This document shows, in pieces, positions 5,230-6,363 of a stretch of 6,363 nucleotides of DNA (position 1 is its first letter; each line of letters opens with the position of its first letter). The stretch is from Prevotella sp. UBA6387 (GTDB lineage: Bacteria > Bacteroidota > Bacteroidia > Bacteroidales > Bacteroidaceae), in NCBI GenBank assembly GCA_002437565.1, contig DJQL01000035.1:39576-45938 (forward strand), given 5' to 3'. Both the position numbers and the translations under genes were made by a program. The notes beneath the pieces are model-generated. The model was not told the origin of the DNA, made no database searches, and saw nothing but the letters and a program-made list of their open reading frames with translations.

Positions 5230-5964
5230 TCACTCGACGATCTCGTCCCAGTCGTCGAGCAGCTCGGTGAGCTTTTTGTATAGCAGGTTTGGCTTTTCGC
5301 AGAGCAAGTCGCTGTCGGGCAGTGGCCCGCTGTTTATGGCTATGGTGAAGCATCCGGCCGCCACGCCGCTTCTCACGCCCAATGGTGCGTTCTCCACCAC
5401 TATGCCTTGCCAAGGCTTCAAGTCGCCAGCCTTCCTCAGTCCGGAGAGGTAAGGGTCGGGGGCAGGCTTGCCGTGGTCAACGTCGAAGGCTGTCGTTATG
5501 TGGTTTGGCGCGAGCCACTGCCCGAAGTCGCGGTTGAGCCGCGCTATCAGTGGTTTCTGTGCGCTGCCAGTGACCACGTTGACGGTCATTCCCTTGTCGG
5601 TGATGCGCTGCATGAGCTCCTTCACGCCATCGAATATGGGCGCTTCGGTCATGTTATGGAAAATGTTGCTCTTCACGGCGTACATCTCCAAGGCTTTCTC
5701 GTCTGATATGTCGATGCCCTTTTGCCTTTTCACGAGCATCTTCACGGTGTCGAATCCACGCGCGCCCTCAGTGGCGTATGAGTCGTGCGCCGTCATCTTG
5801 ATGCCAAACCGCGCCATTGCCTCCTGCCATGCTATGGCGTGGTGGGGCATGGAGTCGTAGAGCACTCCGTCCATATCGAAAAGCACGGCCTTGGGGCGGA
5901 AATCCGCCCCCGAGGTCGTGTTATAGTCAGTGATGGCTTTGCGTATGTCCATCATGTTTGTCAT
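5230..5964 (-). CDS. HAD-superfamily hydrolase, beta-phosphoglucomutase/sugar phosphatase-like
   Basis: A cytoplasmic enzyme of 244 residues from HAD subfamily I, which acts on small phosphorylated compounds through an aspartyl-phosphate. Motif I is FDMDGVLYDSMP (29-40) with nucleophile Asp30 and acid/base Asp32. An alpha-helical cap follows (about 42-110). Motif II is VVTGS (130-134), motif III is Lys166 in HGKPAPDPYL, and motif IV is VVENAPLG (189-196) with Glu191 and Asn192, where many relatives have ED. A 24-residue N-terminal extension precedes the first strand. The pattern fits beta-phosphoglucomutase-like phosphatases; whether it is a mutase or phosphatase cannot be settled here. It begins 9 bp after pgi, so a sugar phosphate is a plausible substrate. 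Met4 and Met5 are alternative starts. Confidence 0.88.
   Translation of the reverse strand: MTNMMDIRKAITDYNTTSGADFRPKAVLFDMDGVLYDSMPHHAIAWQEAMARFGIKMTAHDSYATEGARGFDTVKMLVKRQKGIDISDEKALEMYAVKSNIFHNMTEAPIFDGVKELMQRITDKGMTVNVVTGSAQKPLIARLNRDFGQWLAPNHITTAFDVDHGKPAPDPYLSGLRKAGDLKPWQGIVVENAPLGVRSGVAAGCFTIAINSGPLPDSDLLCEKPNLLYKKLTELLDDWDEIVE
5893..5910. repeat. Perfect GC inverted repeat inside the HAD gene
   Basis: GGGGCGGA (5893-5900) and TCCGCCCC (5903-5910) are exact complements around AA; as RNA, a 7-bp G/C stem with a 4-nt loop is more realistic. It codes for residues about 18-24, 54-72 bases into the message. It resembles the stem at 3460-3480 in base content only. Codon choice for Gly-Ala-Asp-Phe-Arg-Pro may explain it. 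Confidence 0.5.
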
Positions 5965-5973
5965 GTCAAGCGT

Positions 5974-6363
5974 TTATTTCTCAGCCTCCAGGCGTTCCTT
6001 TATGGCCTTTGTCTCCTCCTCGTAGCCAGGCTTGCCGAGCAGGGCAAACATGTTCTTCTTGTAGGCTTCCACGCCAGGCTGGTTGAATGGGTTCACGCCC
6101 TCCAGCAGTCCGCTGATGCCGCAAGCCTTCTCGAAGAAGTAGATTACCTGTCCGAGATAATACTCGTCGAGCTTTGGCACGCTGACGCGGATGTTTGGCA
6201 CACCTCCGTCCACGTGGGCCAGGCGGGTGCCAAGCTCTGCCATCTTGTTCACGTCGTCCACGCGCTTGCCCTCAAGGAAGTTGAGGCCATCGAGGTTCTC
6301 GTCGTCGTGTGGGAAGAGAAGCTGCCTGTTGGGCTGCTCCACTGAGAGCACCGTCTCGAAGAT
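5974..6363 (-). CDS. pgi: Glucose-6-phosphate isomerase, C-terminal 129 residues (5' part outside window)
   Basis: The enzyme interconverts glucose 6-phosphate and fructose 6-phosphate in glycolysis and gluconeogenesis in the cytoplasm. The reading frame runs to the window edge and opens with IFETVLSVEQPNRQ, so the GTG at 6351 is an internal Val, not a start. GVNPFNQPGVEAYKKN, near the C-terminus, is the conserved second phosphoglucose isomerase signature region, with the active-site Lys at the end of GVEAYK. The C-terminus (ALLGKPGYEEETKAIKERLEAEK) is of normal type for the bacterial form of about 445 residues. It is the first visible gene of the minus-strand cluster, 9 bp from the HAD gene. 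Confidence 0.95.
   Translation of the reverse strand: MFETVLSVEQPNRQLLFPHDDENLDGLNFLEGKRVDDVNKMAELGTRLAHVDGGVPNIRVSVPKLDEYYLGQVIYFFEKACGISGLLEGVNPFNQPGVEAYKKNMFALLGKPGYEEETKAIKERLEAEK

Noticed and set aside
5785..6345. A 186-codon plus-strand frame spanning the pgi-HAD junction
   Set aside because: It is antisense to two well-supported genes and has no recognisable motif.
1..6363. CRISPR array, tRNA/rRNA gene, complete insertion sequence or attachment site
   Set aside because: No repeat-spacer pattern, cloverleaf, transposase with terminal repeats, or tRNA-derived duplication was seen. The only mobile-element-related sequence is the Rpn-like tail at the left edge.

Overview
The window looks like chromosomal DNA of a member of the Bacteroidales, most likely a Prevotella/Segatella-type organism. 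The reasons are: promoter candidates of the Bacteroidota form (TTTG, spacer, TAnnTTTG); mostly A-rich leaders with weak Shine-Dalgarno sequences; a secreted protein with a carboxypeptidase-regulatory-like fold followed by an EVTVWGK segment that recalls SusC/TonB-receptor N-termini; and protein sequences that read as typical of that order. The taxon is an inference from recalled family sequences, not from a database search.

Layout. At the left edge (1-137, +) is the C-terminal tail of a probable Rpn-type PD-(D/E)XK nuclease/transposase. A hairpin (about 140-172) separates it from a convergent gene. That gene (182-1297, -) is a single-domain MetE-like, cobalamin-independent methionine synthase homologue of the YxjG/YxjH type. 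It is transcribed divergently from an Lrp/AsnC-family regulator (1497-1973, +). The 199-bp gap between them holds two back-to-back Bacteroidota promoter candidates, each with a small dyad just downstream of its predicted start. The regulator is followed by a Nudix hydrolase of ADP-ribose-pyrophosphatase type (2006-2575, +).

From 2526 to the right edge everything is on the minus strand and closely packed. Read in transcription order it is: pgi (glucose-6-phosphate isomerase, cut by the window edge), a HAD-superfamily sugar-phosphatase/phosphomutase-like enzyme, a secreted protein of unknown function, mnmA (tRNA 2-thiouridylase) and cvfB (S1-domain RNA-binding protein). Gaps are 9, 41, 18 and 38 bp, so this could be one transcription unit joining sugar-phosphate metabolism to tRNA modification and RNA binding. 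The last gene, cvfB, overlaps the convergent Nudix gene by 50 bp.

Nearly all the DNA is accounted for by recognisable housekeeping or metabolic genes. I see no CRISPR array, tRNA, rRNA, complete insertion sequence, toxin-antitoxin pair or defence island. I do not see a clearly undescribed system. The points most worth a second look are the divergent regulator/MetE-like promoter region, the tail-to-tail gene overlap, the perfect hairpin ahead of cvfB, and the unknown secreted protein between a HAD enzyme and mnmA.
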